From CAYRWR01 sp964537555 (GTDB taxonomy: Bacteria; Spirochaetota; Brevinematia; Brevinematales; CAYRWR01): a stretch of 49,172 bases of DNA. Position 1 is the first letter of the stretch. Each line of letters opens with the position of its first letter. Location: positions 1 through 49,172 of the forward strand of contig CAZIAD010000026.1 in the NCBI GenBank assembly GCA_964537555.1, in the 5' to 3' direction. Below the pieces are notes generated by a model that did no database searches, had not been told where the DNA came from, and was given only the letters and a program-made list of their open reading frames with translations. The translations under genes and the position numbers were made by a program. Below are positions 16,516 through 24,887 of this stretch, piece by piece.

Positions 16516-16567
16516 CACTAATCATTTAATATTGACCTGTCCGATACATGACTTGATTGCCAGTTAC

Positions 16568-17308
16568 TTACTGTTTAACATACTTCAATACCTGGAGGGC
16601 TGGGTCTGTGTAAGAGCTCATCATGAGGAAATCCCCTACTTTCACCATATAGGTGGTATCACTTATATAAAGCTCATGCCAGTCGTCAGATGAAGTGTCA
16701 GTCCATGTGAAGGCAGTACCCACTGGAGGGGGACCCATCATTATTTCAAGATAATAAGCCGTACCATTGGTACAGATGATATTAGTGCTTCCTGTAATGG
16801 TGATCTCTGTGTCGGTAGAAGTCAGTTCCAGATAGTTAGACACCAGTATCACATCAGGGCCTTCTGCCCAGGACCAGCTGTAATAAGCCGTATATACCGC
16901 ATTCCATCCGGTACCAGACATGCGTTTGTAAATAAAGTCGTTACCAAAATAGTTTTCATTTTTATATAAAAACCCGTTGTCCATAAATGCAATTCTGGTG
17001 TTGGTGCCGGTATCATCTATGATCGCGAGCTCATCATTCTCAAAGATATAAGTCCCGGTATTGGTCTCAATATCTGTACTTCCGCTCTCGTATCTCAGAT
17101 CCAAAAAGCTGGCATCAGCATTAAATCTGACCTCATTTGTCATGTCCAGGCTGTTTCCCGATATATTAAACCATGTCCCCACAATAGCAGGGATAGTAGT
17201 TTCCGGAGTGGTGGTATCTTCCCCGGCTGGTGCACAGGATGTGACCCAAACTGTAGCCACAGCTAAACCAATCATCAGAGCCATTACCCTCTTATAAACC
17301 TTACTCAT
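16568..17308 (-). CDS. Lipoprotein, possibly lipocalin-like
   Basis: 246 residues from the ATG at 17308. An in-frame TTG four codons earlier falls within the GGAGG ribosome binding site and is rejected. The signal peptide ends in lipobox VTSC. The mature part starts 'IVGTWFNISGN' and continues with alternating strands, with further repeats of 'ELAIIDDTGT..RIAFMDNGFLY'; this 'GTW' plus beta-rich pattern is seen in lipocalin-like bacterial lipoproteins that monitor or bind small ligands. No firm family. It is the second gene of an operon with the Ig/propeller lipoprotein (31-bp gap) and ends at a strong terminator. Confidence 0.75.
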   Translation of the reverse strand: MSKVYKRVMALMIGLAVATVWVTSCAPAGEDTTTPETTIPAIVGTWFNISGNSLDMTNEVRFNADASFLDLRYESGSTDIETNTGTYIFENDELAIIDDTGTNTRIAFMDNGFLYKNENYFGNDFIYKRMSGTGWNAVYTAYYSWSWAEGPDVILVSNYLELTSTDTEITITGSTNIICTNGTAYYLEIMMGPPPVGTAFTWTDTSSDDWHELYISDTTYMVKVGDFLMMSSYTDPALQVLKYVKQ

Positions 17309-17339
17309 CTTTTCCTCCAATCTTAATATTTATCAACAC

Positions 17340-18710
17340 TTAATCGAATTTCATAACAGAGGCTTTTGAGGAGTTTGCGTTATCCATGTAGCCTACATAA
17401 GGAATCCCCTCATAGATCTGGAAGCTGAGGAAGTCTGCAATACCCGGGGTAAATCCGGCTGTTCCTACCCCTACCCATTCACTGCCGTTGAATTTCAGAA
17501 CTGTCGCTTTGTTTGAGTCTCCTCCATCACTAAAGGCAACATAGACCGTACCGTTATATACCTGGATCTTTGGGTTACCTGCAATCCCTACTGATATCCC
17601 GGCCGTCCCCACTATTTCCCAGCTGCTGCCATTATATTTCATAACGGTCAGTTTGGACCCATTGGAGACATCGGCAAATGCGACATAGGGAGTTCCTTGA
17701 TAAACACTTAACGATAGCAGATAAGCCCCTCCTGAGCTAAAACCGGCATTCCCCACATTGGTCCATACACTGCCATTATACATCATCACACAGGCTTTCA
17801 AAGACATCGATGAATCGGAAAAAGCGGTATAGAGTGTGTTACTCTCTGCATAGAGATTGATACTATCTGCGGATCCCACTGAGAAACCCGGGTTACCTAC
17901 ATTGGTCCACACACTGCCGGTGTACTTCATGACAGTGATCTTGCCTCCATTTACACCATCTCTGTATGCTACATAGGGTGTTCCATCTACTATTTGCAGG
18001 AATGTTTTATCGGCTATACCAGCTGAAAATCCGCCATTGCCTACGTTGGTCCAGGTACTGCCGTTGTACATCTGTACGGTGGCTCTCTGGGAATTGCCCT
18101 GGTCTTTGTATGCCACATAAGGCGTACCATTATATACCTGCAGAGAAACATATTCAGCACCAAGTATTGAAAAGTTCGCACCGCCTACATTGGCCCAGTT
18201 ACTGCCGTTATATTTCATAACATTGAGCTTTAGGGAGTTAATTAAGTCACTAAAGGCCAGATAGGGGGTGCCGTTATATATCGATAGTGAAGTATATAAT
18301 GCCATATTGGGGGTAAACCCTGCCCCCCCTACATTGGTCCATACAGGCTGGAGCACAGTCAGAAAACAGTCTGCACTATAGCCACCCTCCACCGTAGATA
18401 CGGTGATTGTACAGGTCCCGTTACTCATACCTGTGACCAGTCCCTCCGGACTGACTGTTGCAATATTGCTGTCACTGCTGGACCAGGATACAGACTGGTT
18501 ATCTGCATTTGTAGGCTGCACTGAGGCTGTCAGCTGGATGTCCCTGCCCACTTTATTGGTGGCATTGCTACTATTCAGGCTGATCCCTGTGACAGCAATA
18601 GTATTGTTGCCATTACCGTTTCCCCCACTGACCACAGGTGAACATGAAATGCCTGATAATACTAGCAGTGCCAGAATAACACTTGTATTTACCATTTTTT
18701 GTCTTGCCAT
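17340..18710 (-). CDS. Lipoprotein with BIG2 domain and seven-bladed beta-propeller
   Basis: 456 residues. The signal peptide ends in lipobox ISC (Cys 23). A BIG2 bacterial Ig domain follows (about 38-118; 'LNSSNATNKVGRDIQLTA', 'SWSSSDSNIATVSPEGLVTG'). Then seven consecutive repeats of about 48 residues (about 121-456) each run W.NVG..GFS.G.A...L.VYNGTPYVAF.D..N..K.TVMKYNGS. Seven blades suggest a closed seven-bladed beta-propeller, probably a surface adhesin or polysaccharide/protein binder. It is the first gene of an operon with the lipoprotein at 16568. Its promoter carries the C-rich triple repeat shared with the kelch lipoprotein gene. AGGAG precedes the ATG. Confidence 0.85.
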   Translation of the reverse strand: MARQKMVNTSVILALLVLSGISCSPVVSGGNGNGNNTIAVTGISLNSSNATNKVGRDIQLTASVQPTNADNQSVSWSSSDSNIATVSPEGLVTGMSNGTCTITVSTVEGGYSADCFLTVLQPVWTNVGGAGFTPNMALYTSLSIYNGTPYLAFSDLINSLKLNVMKYNGSNWANVGGANFSILGAEYVSLQVYNGTPYVAYKDQGNSQRATVQMYNGSTWTNVGNGGFSAGIADKTFLQIVDGTPYVAYRDGVNGGKITVMKYTGSVWTNVGNPGFSVGSADSINLYAESNTLYTAFSDSSMSLKACVMMYNGSVWTNVGNAGFSSGGAYLLSLSVYQGTPYVAFADVSNGSKLTVMKYNGSSWEIVGTAGISVGIAGNPKIQVYNGTVYVAFSDGGDSNKATVLKFNGSEWVGVGTAGFTPGIADFLSFQIYEGIPYVGYMDNANSSKASVMKFD

Positions 18711-18838
18711 ATTTAGAACTCCTATTTGAATAATTTCCTTAATCTATCACTGATTCCGGATGTAACTGTTAGTTTTCTCAATGACTTAGGATTATTAATG
18801 AACAGGAAACTTTTTTAGTGTTTATAGTATAAGAACGG

Positions 18839-18881
18839 ATTATATCTGTGCAAGGCGGAAAAACGGGGGAAAAATGGGGGA
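18839..18881 (-). promoter_or_regulatory. Triple-repeat promoter, copy 1
   Basis: On the minus strand a perfect TATAAT -10 box (18839-18844) is preceded, after 6 bp, by CGCCTTG (18851-18857), and then by C-rich hexamers TCCGCC, TCCCCC and TCCCCC whose start points (18854, 18865, 18876) are exactly 11 bp apart. There is no -35 box at the normal place. This same arrangement recurs upstream of the kelch lipoprotein gene. Direct repeats at 11-bp steps fit an activator binding one face of the helix, as PhoB/OmpR-type regulators do. It drives the 17340-18710 operon. Confidence 0.7.
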
Positions 18882-19005
18882 AAGAATGACTCTGATATGG
18901 ATCAAAAACTGGAGTTCACAGGAATCGACTTTCTCAAAACCCTTAAGACACTAATACGGCCATTGTCCTATCATTCAGGATTCTGGGCTTATTGCCAGTA
19001 TTATT

Positions 19006-19039
19006 AAAAAAGCCCCTCCTTCCATAGAAAGAGGGGCTT
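19006..19039 (-). terminator. Terminator of the kelch lipoprotein gene
   Basis: On the minus strand, AAGCCCCTC pairs with GAGGGGCTT across a partly paired loop and is followed by six T residues. It begins about 15 bases past the stop codon. Confidence 0.85.
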
Positions 19040-19054
19040 GATCTATCTTTAGGT

Positions 19055-20230
19055 CTATTCTGACCAATGACAATCGTCTGAAGAGCCGGCAGTATACCAC
19101 ATGTGATTATTGAAAGTCAGGGATTTTCCGCCAAATGATGTGGTAAAAGCGGATGCATTGGCCTGATACCAGTTGGTACCGTCAGAAGAGCCCCAAACCT
19201 GATCCTGAGTGTTCAGGCCCCCAATCAGCCACATTGCACCATTATATGTAGTACAGCCTTTATAGGGTCCACCCGACCAGGCAGCGGATGCAGTGGCCTG
19301 AGTCCAGTTGGTACCATCAGCTGAATACCAGCTGTCTTGTGTTGAGGCACCTCCACTAATGACCCACATCTTGTTGTCGAATACAGTATATGCCATACCG
19401 TATCTCCCGGTAAAACCGGCAGATGGAGTAGCGCAGTTCCAGTTGGTACCGTCAGATGAATACCAAACATCGTTGGTATTTCCATAGGTAGTGGATTCTC
19501 CTCCGACTATCCACATATATCCGTTGAACACATAACTGGCGAACAAGTCCCGTGTATTAAATGCCGCATTTGCTGTAGCCTGGTTCCAGTTGGTACCGTC
19601 AGATGAATACCATACATCATTAGCCCATCCGCTTCTATCTCCGGCAATGAGCCACATCTTTCCATTATAATTGAGCACTTCATGCCGGTATCTGCCGGTA
19701 AAGCCGCCATCTGCTGTGGCCTGGTTCCAGTTTGTACCATCTGCTGAATACCAAACATCGCTGCGTTTGTTACCTATATCATCAGACCCGCCTATGACCC
19801 ACATATAGTTGTTGAAAACAGTCACTGCAGAAAATTGTTTATAGGTCCAGCCAGTAGCAGTAGTAGAAGCTGACCATGTCACTCCCATTACCCTGGAACT
19901 GAGCAGATTGGTCTGAGAGCTGACTACATTAGTATTTGTTGATACATTGGTAAGAGACTGTTGTATCACTGAATTCAATATCTCATTGGAAATAATCCAA
20001 TCAAAAGACAAGTAAACATCGTTTGTAATAACAAGGTTACTGATGCTGATTCCCATGATATCTTCAAACAAGCCGCCATACACAGAGTTTGTCAATCCAG
20101 ATGTTGTGAAATTTGTTGTTGTCCATACGGAATCAGAATTTCCTCCATTACCTGGATCCACCACAGGACAGCCCGACATTACGGCAATCATCATTCCCAG
20201 GAAGGGAATCATCCAAAATCTACCTTTCAT
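19055..20230 (-). CDS. Lipoprotein with six kelch-type beta-propeller repeats
   Basis: 391 residues from the ATG at 20230; the TTG four codons earlier is inside the GGAGG ribosome binding site. The signal peptide ends in lipobox MSGC. A Thr/Asn/Val-rich segment (about 35-115) follows. Then come six kelch-like repeats of about 45 residues: F.NYMWVIGG, then DVWYS.DGTNWNQAT, then F.GRY. Each repeat carries the Gly-Gly and Trp-Tyr-Ser positions of kelch/galactose-oxidase blades, which suggests a six-bladed propeller exposed at the surface. The repeats are also very similar at DNA level. The gene has its own triple-repeat promoter and terminator, and faces away from the REC-PAS-LuxR regulator. Confidence 0.85.
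   Translation of the reverse strand: MKGRFWMIPFLGMMIAVMSGCPVVDPGNGGNSDSVWTTTNFTTSGLTNSVYGGLFEDIMGISISNLVITNDVYLSFDWIISNEILNSVIQQSLTNVSTNTNVVSSQTNLLSSRVMGVTWSASTTATGWTYKQFSAVTVFNNYMWVIGGSDDIGNKRSDVWYSADGTNWNQATADGGFTGRYRHEVLNYNGKMWLIAGDRSGWANDVWYSSDGTNWNQATANAAFNTRDLFASYVFNGYMWIVGGESTTYGNTNDVWYSSDGTNWNCATPSAGFTGRYGMAYTVFDNKMWVISGGASTQDSWYSADGTNWTQATASAAWSGGPYKGCTTYNGAMWLIGGLNTQDQVWGSSDGTNWYQANASAFTTSFGGKSLTFNNHMWYTAGSSDDCHWSE
19290..19760 (-). repeat. Near-identical DNA repeats inside the kelch lipoprotein gene
   Basis: The stretch coding for YSSDGTNWNQAT recurs with few changes at about 19435-19471, 19581-19618 and 19722-19759, and more divergently at 19296-19335. The core ttccagttggtaccgtcag appears unchanged in two units. 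High DNA identity between blades suggests recent amplification or gene conversion. Confidence 0.75.
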
Positions 20231-20337
20231 ATTTTCCTCCAATACATAATATCCTCTAGTCTGAGTTCAGCTTTTATCCAGGCTCCTTTCTTAGCAGCGG
20301 GATCCGGATAAAAGTCTATTCATTATGTTAAAAGAGA

Positions 20338-20380
20338 TTTATACTTGCACAAGGCGTAAAAATGGGGGAATTTCGGGGGA
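20338..20380 (-). promoter_or_regulatory. Triple-repeat promoter, copy 2
   Basis: The minus-strand -10 box is TATAAA (20338-20343), preceded after 6 bp by CGCCTTG (20350-20356). The hexamers TACGCC, TCCCCC, TCCCCC start at 20353, 20364 and 20375, exactly 11 bp apart as in copy 1. It drives the kelch lipoprotein gene and lies in the 212-bp region shared with the divergent response-regulator gene, whose own conventional promoter starts 10 bp to its right. Confidence 0.7.
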
Positions 20381-20389
20381 TATAAAACC

Positions 20390-20418
20390 TTGAAACTATC
20401 CCTGCTTAAGGCTATAAT
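20390..20418 (+). promoter_or_regulatory. Promoter of the REC-PAS-LuxR regulator gene
   Basis: TTGAAA (20390-20395) and a perfect TATAAT (20413-20418) are spaced 17 bp, 24 bases upstream of the ATG. It adjoins the divergent triple-repeat promoter, so the activator of one could influence the other. Confidence 0.75.
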
Positions 20419-20442
20419 CTATTAGCATATAAGGATGGAAGG

Positions 20443-21504
20443 ATGCCCAACAAGATCCTGATAGTGGAAAACGACCTGACCTCCCAGGTGCTCCTGCGGG
20501 GGATACTGGAAAAAAACGGCTACAGCATCAGCGGAGTATTGTCCAGCGGAGAAGAGATGGCCGGCCATCTGGGTCAGCACGAGGTGGACCTCGTTGTCAT
20601 GGATGTGCTACTGGATGGTGAGATGGATGGCATCCAGGCTGCCCGTGCTATGCAGGACTCCTTCGATATCCCGGTCATTTTCCTCACGGCATACAGCTCT
20701 GATGAGCTGGTCAGCCGGGCCGTAGAGACCTCTACTTTCGGGTTTTTATCCAAGCCTTTTAAGGACACCGACCTGCTCACCGTGATCCGCCTGGCCATCA
20801 GCAGACATGCCGCAGACCGGCAGCGCCGCCAGAGTGATGCCCAGTACCGGGAGCTGTTCCAGTCCAGTTCAGACTCCATCTTTCTGCTGGATAATGAAGG
20901 CAGGATCAAAGACTGTAATCAGGCCGCTGAAAATATGTATAACTACAGCCGGGGCCAGATGCTGGGCCGGCCCTTCAGCTCTTTTATTGTAGATGATTTT
21001 GAAAGTGATATTTTGCAGGAAGAACTCCTACCCTACAACAATACCGACATACAGTGGCACTGGAAAAGTGACCGTATTCCCTTCCCGGTAGAAGTGAGCT
21101 ATAGTAAATACAGCTCCGGGGATGAGATCCATAGTAGTGTGATCGTGCGCGATATCTCCCATCATATCCTGATGCTCCAGGAGCAGAAAAAGATCGTCTC
21201 CCAGATCAAAGAGCTGGTAAAAGTGATCGATTCCAAGCCGGATATAAAAGCTATGGCTTCAGAGAACGGTGCCGGAGAAAAGACCCTCTATGACCTGGGA
21301 ATGAGCCAGAAGGAAGCTGAAGTCACCAAATACCTGGTAAACGGCCTGTCCAATAAAGAGATAGCATCCCGGCTCAACCTATCCGCTGAGACCATCAAAT
21401 CGCACGTATCCTCCATTCTGAAGAAAGCCGGTATGAAGAACCGGGTGGAACTGATCAATTTTATCATTAAGAGCGGGATAAAACTAAGCTCTGACATCAG
21501 CTGA
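20443..21504 (+). CDS. Response regulator REC-PAS-LuxR
   Basis: 353 residues. REC domain about 3-118: phospho-acceptor Asp54 ('LVVMDVLLDGEMDG'), Thr82 and Lys104, with the acidic pocket E9-N10-D11 in place of the usual pair D-D. PAS domain about 131-240 ('YRELFQSSSDSIFLLDNEGRI' start). C-terminal LuxR/NarL helix-turn-helix about 281-345 ('LSNKEIASRLNLSAETIKSHVSSILKKAGMKNR' region). A regulator that combines a phosphoryl input and a PAS sensory input with DNA binding. It overlaps, tail to tail by 8 bp, the hybrid kinase gene 21497-24607, and lies divergent to the kelch lipoprotein. I infer that kinase and regulator act together. Confidence 0.93.
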   Translation: MPNKILIVENDLTSQVLLRGILEKNGYSISGVLSSGEEMAGHLGQHEVDLVVMDVLLDGEMDGIQAARAMQDSFDIPVIFLTAYSSDELVSRAVETSTFGFLSKPFKDTDLLTVIRLAISRHAADRQRRQSDAQYRELFQSSSDSIFLLDNEGRIKDCNQAAENMYNYSRGQMLGRPFSSFIVDDFESDILQEELLPYNNTDIQWHWKSDRIPFPVEVSYSKYSSGDEIHSSVIVRDISHHILMLQEQKKIVSQIKELVKVIDSKPDIKAMASENGAGEKTLYDLGMSQKEAEVTKYLVNGLSNKEIASRLNLSAETIKSHVSSILKKAGMKNRVELINFIIKSGIKLSSDIS

Positions 21505-24500
21505 CACTTCCACCATCCCTTTCTGCGCGCAGTGCTCTTTGCAGCTCCATGCCCCGCTGCAGGGCGTCCTCCAGAACCGGCTCCCATAAAGGCAGAGGTT
21601 CTGTTTTTAACAGAGTATTCAATTTTGAAAGTATCTCCACAAATTCCGGGGCACATATATTAACGGCAAAACCCTTGAGGTCATGTACCAGGCGCAGTGC
21701 CCTGGCCATATCTTTTTCCATAAATGCCACCTTCAAGCGGGCCAGTTTGTCAGGCAGGTCTTCCAGAGCAGCATCCAGGAGCTTCACAAAGACCGACTGG
21801 TCCTGACTGATGCGCTCCAGGAGGCAGGATCTGTCAAATACTTTGGTACCTGTTTCTGTTCCGGACATTTCACTGGCCTGATCAGGCACCAGTCCCAGGC
21901 TGTATTTATATAAGACCCTGGCCAGATCCTCCCACTGAATAGGTTTTTGCAGGTACTGGTCAAACAGATCCAGATCGCTCCTCTGTTTCATCTCACTCCG
22001 GGAATAGGCACTGACAGCGATAATGGCCGGCTTAGTCTGTGTACCCATTAAGGCACGCATCTTACGTGCGGCTGTCACCCCATCCATTTCCGGCATTTCC
22101 AGATCCATCAGCACCAGGTCAAATGCATCCTTTTCAAAAAGTTGCAGGGCTTGCTCTCCGTTCTCGGCCATCACGGGGCTGATACCAAATCTGGCCAGTA
22201 TAGCAGTCAATACCTGCCGGTTAAAATGGTTATCTTCCGCAGCCAGTACTTTCATGTTTTCCAGTCCTGTTAACACAATATCCTCAGATCCGGGGGATAC
22301 CGGGCCACTATGAGCAGCAGCTATGCCAAAGGCCAGGCTCACGGAAATGGTGGTACCCCTACCGGCCTCACTGTGCACACTGATCTCCCCCTGCATGAGC
22401 TCTACCAGCTTCCGGGTAATGGGGAGCCCCAGGCCGGTTCCTCCATATCTTTGATGGATCAGGCTGTCTCCCTGGTAAAAGGGTTCAAAGAGTTGAGCCT
22501 GTTTTTCTTCAGGAATACCTATCCCGGAATCATTGATGATGAATTTCAGATATAGCTGACCTTCATCTCCCCCGGCCCTCTTAACAGTCAGTCTTACCTC
22601 ACCCTTTTCCGTGAATTTTACAGCATTACTGAGCAGATTCAAGAGGATCTGCTTGAGCCTCACAGGATCTCCGATCAGCTCTTCCGGTATAGCGTCCTCT
22701 ATGGCCACAGCATAGGCCAGGGACTTTTGAAGAGCCCGGGGCTTTATAATACTGGAGACTGAGTGGATAGTGTCACGCAGAGAGAGCGTGACCGGATTCA
22801 AAGTCATTTTTTCCGCTTCGATCTTGGAAAAGTCCAGGACATCATTGATCAGTCCCAGCAGGATCTCAGATGCTTTCATAGAGGTATTGTTATATTCTCT
22901 CTGGGTCTCATCCAGCTCGGTATCCATAAGCAGCCGGTTCATATTGATGATAGCATTGAGAGGGGTACGTATCTCATGGCTCATGTGGGCCAGAAAGGCG
23001 CTCTTGACACGGGTCGCCTCTTCAGCCATATCCCGGGCGGAGATCAGTTCTCTGGTACGATCCTCCACTTTTTTTTCCAGTAAATGATTCATTTCAGAGA
23101 GATTATCTTTGGCGCTTTGGAGCAGTGACACTACATCAATAAATGCCTCGGTAAAATATCCTATCTCATCTCTTTGAAGATCATTCTTTTTAATGTCTAT
23201 AGGGGTTCCTGATTCTTTGGATTGAATGACATGTAAGAGGCCATTCAGGGGCCTGACCACAGAACCGCGAAACAGGAGGGGCATCAGGAAGATAATTATT
23301 ATAAAAGTAAAAATGAAAGTTAATATAGAAGGAAGGGTGCGTTCATGAAGATATTTCCGGTAGCCCTCATAATTATAACCGATCTCATAGTATTTACCCC
23401 CATGTTCAAAGTAATAACAGTAGTAAAAATTATCCAGATCCACCATATTACTGCCTATGATGCGGGTATTTCTCACCTGGCTGAAATCGAGTTCCTGTTC
23501 CATTTTCTTCACGGTGTTACTGATGACCATATTGGTGTCATTGTATCGTGCCATAAAGACAGAGAACAGCTGATCATAAGCACTGAAAATATTTTCCAGA
23601 GTGACATTGGTCTCCGCGCTATACAGTATGCTGATATTAGTATCAAATATGACGTTGTTGGTATTTCGCAGAAGGATATAGCTGACATCCTGGGGCATGT
23701 GGCTATAGTCCTGCCTCAGTATATCTTCCTGGATCAGGGCCGTTTCCCGGAATTTATTGGTATCATAATCCCGTTCATAGAGCCTGTGAAACAGGGTAGA
23801 GTTCAGGCTGAGGAGTATAAACAGGAGCACCAGCATGACACTGATGATCCGGTTCGAAATACGGTATTCCACAAAGCGGCTGGAGATCACGATCTGGTAC
23901 ATTACCACTGTCTCTATGAGCAGAAAACAGATATAAAAGAAATAGAAAAAATTGTCATGTGCCCTATAGGCGTAGACTACCTCGGAGGCGACTACCGCCA
24001 GGGAGGAGAGAAATTTTACTCCGGATATCAGTCCCAGGTAGGCAAAAGTACGGGCCTTCCCGTCTTCCAGTCTTTTGAGGGACACCTTTTTTTGAGGGAA
24101 TACCTCTTTTTCCCGAATACGGCTCTTCCTTAAAAAGATAAAAGTGACCAGCAGGTGGCCCAGAGGCAGCATCAGGAAATAGACAAAATCGCCCAGATTG
24201 ACATAGAGCTGGTCTTTTATGTTGAAGATCACCTGTTTATTGTCAATGGATACTAATGTAAATATGATCTGCAGGGCCAGGAGGCTAAGTAATACTGCTG
24301 TGACTATACGGCTTTTTTTCTTATGATAATTTTTACCGAAGGTGTAAGCGAAATATACCGCAGCAATAACCCCCCCGAACAGAAAAGAGGAACCGACGTA
24401 GGTGAGGAGTACCGCAATCCGGCTGATCAGGCTATTTTCCAGGAACAGGACGACAAAATAGAGTCCGGTTAAAAAGGTATAGAGCAGATAATAACGAATA

Positions 24501-24607
24501 AAAGGAGGACGATCCTTCATCCGCATCAGGGTAAAGACGATATAGGCCGGCAGAAGGATCATGGCCAGGTACAGTATAGAGAAAAGGGAAAAATTAATAC
24601 TACTCAT
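21497..24607 (-). CDS. Hybrid sensor histidine kinase (7TM-type sensor, HK, REC, HPt)
   Basis: 1036 residues. About seven to eight N-terminal membrane helices (7-265), then an extracytoplasmic region (about 270-425), another helix (426-448), a HAMP-like linker and coiled coil (449-530). The kinase core has H-box His544 in 'SHEIRTPLN', N-box 'LLNLLSNAVKFT' (655-666), G1 'NDSGIGIPE' (692-700) and G2 'GGTGLGLPI' (722-730). A REC domain (785-900) carries Asp835 and Lys888. An HPt domain ends the protein, with His975 in 'LVHDLKG'. This is the BarA/EvgS-style phosphorelay layout, so the phosphate would pass His544-Asp835-His975 to a separate regulator, possibly the convergent REC-PAS-LuxR. The signal is unknown. 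Confidence 0.95.
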   Translation of the reverse strand: MSSINFSLFSILYLAMILLPAYIVFTLMRMKDRPPFIRYYLLYTFLTGLYFVVLFLENSLISRIAVLLTYVGSSFLFGGVIAAVYFAYTFGKNYHKKKSRIVTAVLLSLLALQIIFTLVSIDNKQVIFNIKDQLYVNLGDFVYFLMLPLGHLLVTFIFLRKSRIREKEVFPQKKVSLKRLEDGKARTFAYLGLISGVKFLSSLAVVASEVVYAYRAHDNFFYFFYICFLLIETVVMYQIVISSRFVEYRISNRIISVMLVLLFILLSLNSTLFHRLYERDYDTNKFRETALIQEDILRQDYSHMPQDVSYILLRNTNNVIFDTNISILYSAETNVTLENIFSAYDQLFSVFMARYNDTNMVISNTVKKMEQELDFSQVRNTRIIGSNMVDLDNFYYCYYFEHGGKYYEIGYNYEGYRKYLHERTLPSILTFIFTFIIIIFLMPLLFRGSVVRPLNGLLHVIQSKESGTPIDIKKNDLQRDEIGYFTEAFIDVVSLLQSAKDNLSEMNHLLEKKVEDRTRELISARDMAEEATRVKSAFLAHMSHEIRTPLNAIINMNRLLMDTELDETQREYNNTSMKASEILLGLINDVLDFSKIEAEKMTLNPVTLSLRDTIHSVSSIIKPRALQKSLAYAVAIEDAIPEELIGDPVRLKQILLNLLSNAVKFTEKGEVRLTVKRAGGDEGQLYLKFIINDSGIGIPEEKQAQLFEPFYQGDSLIHQRYGGTGLGLPITRKLVELMQGEISVHSEAGRGTTISVSLAFGIAAAHSGPVSPGSEDIVLTGLENMKVLAAEDNHFNRQVLTAILARFGISPVMAENGEQALQLFEKDAFDLVLMDLEMPEMDGVTAARKMRALMGTQTKPAIIAVSAYSRSEMKQRSDLDLFDQYLQKPIQWEDLARVLYKYSLGLVPDQASEMSGTETGTKVFDRSCLLERISQDQSVFVKLLDAALEDLPDKLARLKVAFMEKDMARALRLVHDLKGFAVNICAPEFVEILSKLNTLLKTEPLPLWEPVLEDALQRGMELQRALRAERDGGSVS

Positions 24608-24840
24608 ATTTACCTACTAAGCAGTTTAAATACACTGCCTTAATATTACTTCAGTAAAAGGCCCTGAAACCAGGTGACCACTTCTGGAGGAAAATCAGCC
24701 ATCCTTACCCCTATTCTAGCTCAGAACCCCAAAAATCTCTACAAAAGCCTCAGGAAACACTGTACTCTCATAATGGGGATAGATATTCCAGATGATAACT
24801 TTTGATATTTCAGAAGTAACCACAACAGACAGGGAATAGA

Positions 24841-24869
24841 TTGACAATAATCGCATTTTTTTCTATTAT
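24841..24869 (+). promoter_or_regulatory. Promoter of marC
   Basis: A perfect -35 TTGACA (24841-24846) and TATTAT (24864-24869) are spaced 17 bp, 18 bases before the ATG. The rest of the 280-bp gap (24608-24840) between the kinase and marC shows no gene. Confidence 0.7.
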
Positions 24870-24887
24870 TAATCAAGAGGCCGTGCC

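Larger units (their letters stand above)
18711..19054. other. Intergenic region with lipoprotein promoter and terminator
   Basis: 344 bases between two leftward lipoprotein genes. It holds the triple-repeat promoter of the 17340-18710 gene (18839-18881) and the terminator of the kelch lipoprotein gene (19006-19039). The rest (18885-19005) has no open frame with a plausible start and no structure that I can name. Confidence 0.6.

Noticed and set aside
18839..18881. Possible sigma-54 promoter, because of TTGCAC near the -10 box
   Set aside because: The required GG dinucleotide 11 bases further upstream is missing, and both copies share a sigma-70-like TATAA(T/A) instead.
19290..19760. Regular DNA repeats that could suggest a CRISPR-like array
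   Set aside because: Repeats are in frame and encode kelch blades; spacing is irregular (about 140 bp) and no cas genes are near.
23345..24133. A 262-codon open frame on the plus strand opposite the hybrid histidine kinase
   Set aside because: Antisense to well-conserved kinase sensor code, no ribosome binding site, and a composition typical of shadow frames.
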